64,000 nt of DNA from Pseudisothecium myosuroides (Eukaryota > Streptophyta > Bryopsida > Hypnales > Lembophyllaceae), in the NCBI GenBank assembly GCA_951799445.1, contig OX637295.1:23126001-23190000 (forward strand), written 5' to 3'. Below, in pieces: positions 60,899 to 64,000 of the stretch. Positions within the stretch are counted from its first letter, which is position 1. Each line of letters opens with the position of its first letter. Position numbers and translations under genes: made by a program. The notes beneath the pieces were generated by a model, which saw nothing but the letters and a program-made list of their open reading frames with translations, searched no databases and was not told where the DNA came from.

Positions 60899-61640
60899 CA
60901 ATATCATCAAAAAACTAAAATATTGCCAAAAATTACATTGGCCTTCATAAAATTGGCAGTTTTTTGATGATATTGTCAATGATATTTTTAATTTTTTTGG
61001 ACTTGTTGGATCGATTATGTGCATCATGAGCTCTAGTATTTGGACAAAAAGATTGAACCTAAAAACGCATTACACATTTATGAAATATATATTGAATACA
61101 TTGCCTGTTTCAACAAATATTCCAAATGCAAGGGCATTAAGATACAACAATGGTCCATGTTGCAATTTATACTCTCTCTACAATGGCTAATACAATTTCA
61201 TGCTCTCAATTCCAAAAAAAAATTCAATATTGTAAGAACCAACATCATTTGTATGTTTGTCAAATCGTTTATATTTTAATTTCTATAAATGTCAATTTCC
61301 TTCAATTTTTGTATACAACAATCTAAAATGATGTATACCAATATGCTAAGGCACAAAAAGTTTTTTTGAAGTTCTAAAAAACATTGACAAGATATAAAGT
61401 AGTTCCAAATTATTGCGTACAAAATTGAGTTTTACCATGGCTAACTTTGAAATTAATCTTCTTTCACATCACAACTAAGTTTTTTTGTAAGACTTCCATA
61501 GTAATGTGTTACATGTCGCACACTACAACTTTTGTATATCAACTTTTGGAATTTGCCCATTGATGCTAATGGTATGGTTGTTTGAATGAAAAAGTTCCAA
61601 ATTTGTACTCGATTTTGTTTGTTAGTGTATATTTAAACAT
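60899..61640. other. Gene-free stretch right of the LINE
   Basis: AT-rich. A small inverted pair around TTTTTTGATGATATTG (60965) and GACAATATCATCAAAAAA (60898) forms a stem near the LINE edge, and CCAAAAATTACATTGGCC lies between. No gene seen; the frame 61040-61279 is unrecognised. Confidence 0.45.
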
Positions 61641-61991
61641 AAAGAAATTATCCAAAATATAATTGTCATGAGTACCTTATTTATAAATCTTGAGTCTCTT
61701 GGAGTCATAACGCAAAAATTATGGCCAACTAACAAATCAATATGAAAGGTGTGACATAAATAGTACTTCATATAAATGTTTCTTGGAATTACCTCATTGC
61801 AAATACAAGAATGAGTGTTTAGGGTTTAGTGAGACTATTATGCGCTATTGAGCATAGAATCCTAAATATGAAAATGACCTCATCACTGCATAATACAACA
61901 AAAATATGGTGGAAAGAAAAGTACAAAATACATTCGCTATCCGGGACAAAATGTAAATTTCTGCTTAATAAATTACAAACATATTTATAAT

Positions 61992-62359
61992 CATTAGAGG
62001 GGATTCAAGGCCATGGGAGGGCCATTCTAGGTCTATTTTCTAAGCTGTGAACTACCACACTGCTGGTCAAAATATTGAATAATAAAAACTATTTAAAATT
62101 AATAAAATAATAATAAAATAATAAAAATTTAAAATAAAACTACAAAATAATTAAATATTATTATTTGATGTAGCAAGGTCTTGACCACGTCAGATTTCTT
62201 ATGTAGCAAAGTTTTCTATCATTTGTAAATAAAGATTTTTCTTCATTGTAAAAAGAACTAAATTTTTTTATATTTTCACTAAATTTTGTTTTATTTTGCC
62301 ATTGTTCCCAACTATTTGGAAACTTGCAGTCTTTTAATGCCTTCAAATCCCTTCTAATG
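61992..62359 (+). mobile_element. MITE, CATTAG family (C2)
   Basis: 368 bp. Ends CATTAGAGGGGATTCAAGGC and GCCTTCAAATCCCTTCTAATG-type. It is the intact form of C1, which carries P3. The minus-strand frame 62161-62448 overlaps it and is not a gene. Confidence 0.82.
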
Positions 62360-63462
62360 CAAAAAAAATGTATTTCTATGCTTGGAAAGTATAATAGAAT
62401 TATATGACCTAACTTATCCCTCCATACAAAAAAAAGATTCACCTTCAATATCTATATATGGTTAACTCATACAGAGACATGACCTTTTCAAACACATACA
62501 GTCATGCCTTATATTGTGCCATGGATGTACTAAACTGCTCAAGAGTATGCAAAGGAAACAAACATAACCCTGAAATCTGAAGTGTTGTAGTAAGCTAAAT
62601 TCACAAGCAGAAGAAGTGCACACAACTTGGCACATCAAATAGACAGTGTAGGGCTTGTTAATGGCTTTTAGCTATAACGACAATTTGGTTTGCTAAACCA
62701 ACAAGATTTTTACTTTCATCCAAATTTACAAATGAAACTTTTTGGATATGTAAGACATTCTAAGATTTCAATCCTACCCTACAACTATGACAAAATGTTT
62801 TTTGACAAGGATTGCTCTAGTAAGTGCAAAAGGAAATCAATATGATATCATGCCTATTTTATTTTTTATAACGCATCTTGTATTCAATCTAAGATAATAG
62901 GTAATTATCCTACCATTTGTTGTTATAACTCCATATATTCAATTTATTTATTGTAATTCCATAAATTCAATTTATTTGCTCAATTTTTTAAAAATGTCCT
63001 ATCTTTGGACTCACATGCATTTCTAAGACTAACATCCAATGACCCCCTTGAGGTGTATTCATCTAAAAAATGTTGTTAGGTCCTAAAATTTATTCTAGAT
63101 CACCTTCTATTATTTTTACATCTAATACAATATGTCCATATATCAAGAAGTTTATGTTAATTATAACCTTTTTATGACAACACTAATATCTTGTATTGAG
63201 AATCATATTTTTGTAATTTTTAGGATGGATGTTTTGAAAACATCTTTAGTTAAGTTCTTCATTTTTTTGTAAATTTTTCGTCATATTGAAATCCCTTAGA
63301 TAGTTTCAAATTTCAAAAGCATTTGTAAAAATTTCGAGAATTGTAGGTAAATACATGCATTTGGACAAAAGCATAAAATATTTGTCAATTTTTGTTGCAT
63401 TTGAATCATTTTGGAGGGTAGAACTAGATTATTGGAAATACTTGAACTTTTGGAGAAAATTA

Positions 63463-63750
63463 CATTAGGAGAGATTTGAGGGCTGGGAGGGGCCGTTTCA
63501 GGCTATTCCCGCAGCTGGGAACAGTCAGAATATAAAAATAATTTAAAAATAATTTAAAAAATAAAAAATATTAAAATATTAAAATATTATTTAAAAAAAT
63601 AAAAAATATTAATTTTTTATTTTATTTTAAATATTAAAAAATTAATTTTCTAACGTGGCACTCTCTCGGCCATGTCAGATTACTGCTCCCAGGCTGTTCC
63701 CAGGGCCAGATAACTCGCGGGCTCTTGGAGCCTTCAAATCTCTCCTAATG
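63463..63750 (+). mobile_element. MITE, CATTAG family (B4), copy 3 only
   Basis: 288 bp. Ends CATTAGGAGAGATTTGAGGG and CCTTCAAATCTCTCCTAATG. Copy 1 has the uninterrupted site AAAAAATTAGTAGAATCC (about 18018). Confidence 0.82.
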
Positions 63751-64000
63751 GTAGAACCCTTTGAGTATTTTATATAGAAAATCTTATTAAGGCATAAGAA
63801 AAAATTTCTTTATGAAGTTATGCAAAAAACAAGTGGGTGGAAAAATTCAAGAAAATAGATGCTAAGATGTTTAAAGTGATATAATAAAGTTGCAAGTTTA
63901 TGATTTTATATACTAAAGTTTATTTAGTCCAATGTTTGTCTTCTTTAAAGTTGTAAGCTTGAATCTTTAGGACAAATGTTTTGACAAAATTCATCATATA

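Larger units (their letters stand above)
61650..64000 (+). repeat. Array block Z, copy 3, runs off the window
   Basis: Begins inside the shared F copy (GGTGTGACATAAATAGTACT near 61750) and follows copies 1 and 2 in order to the right edge. It contains C2 and the B4 element. No gene supported. Confidence 0.8.

Overview
The window looks like nuclear DNA of a land plant. It holds a plant-type leucine-rich-repeat receptor kinase gene with many short GT-AG introns, a CACTA transposon with the plant-type CACTACAAGAAAA terminus, LINE remains, and a very large number of short inverted-repeat (MITE-like) elements in AT-rich DNA. I cannot tell from sequence alone whether it is a bryophyte, a lycophyte or another lineage. 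I saw no tRNA, rRNA, CRISPR array, bacterial operon or clear LTR retrotransposon.

Layout. (1) 1-5180: the 3' part of one apparently intact receptor kinase gene on the + strand, with 13 visible exons joining in frame; its 5' exons lie left of the window. (2) 5.2-11.3 kb: AT-rich intergenic DNA with MITEs and one weak coding relic. (3) About 11.3 kb to the right edge: a degenerate large tandem array. A unit of roughly 18-22 kb (blocks X-Y-Z-W) occurs as copy 1 (about 11.3-29.9 kb), copy 2 (about 29.9-51.7 kb), and the start of copy 3 (a short X block at 51.7-52.5 kb, then Z from about 61.7 kb to the end). Blocks X and Y are AT-rich, Z carries small coding relics, and W holds nested repeats of about 0.9 kb and a GC-richer island (27.2-29.5 and 48.8-51.0 kb). 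(4) 52.5-61.7 kb: DNA interrupting the array, with a helicase-like gene fragment cut by a 2.6-kb CACTA element, a dead 2.3-kb LINE, and a second short LINE tail inside the CACTA element.

Because the array copies are paralogous, many insertions have a natural empty site elsewhere in the same window. This defines element ends and target duplications directly: TTAA for piggyBac-like elements, TTA for a Tourist-like one, TA for a pogo/Tigger-like one, GAA for CACTA, about 8 bp for a short 150-190-bp family, 9-11 bp for a Mutator-like insertion, and 14 and 18 bp for the two LINE tails.

The only gene I regard as probably functional is the receptor kinase. The most interesting uncertain item is a small open frame (66-67 codons) in the GC-rich island whose reading frame survives in both array copies, with more silent than replacement changes per site by hand count. 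All comparisons were made by eye; no alignment or database search was run.
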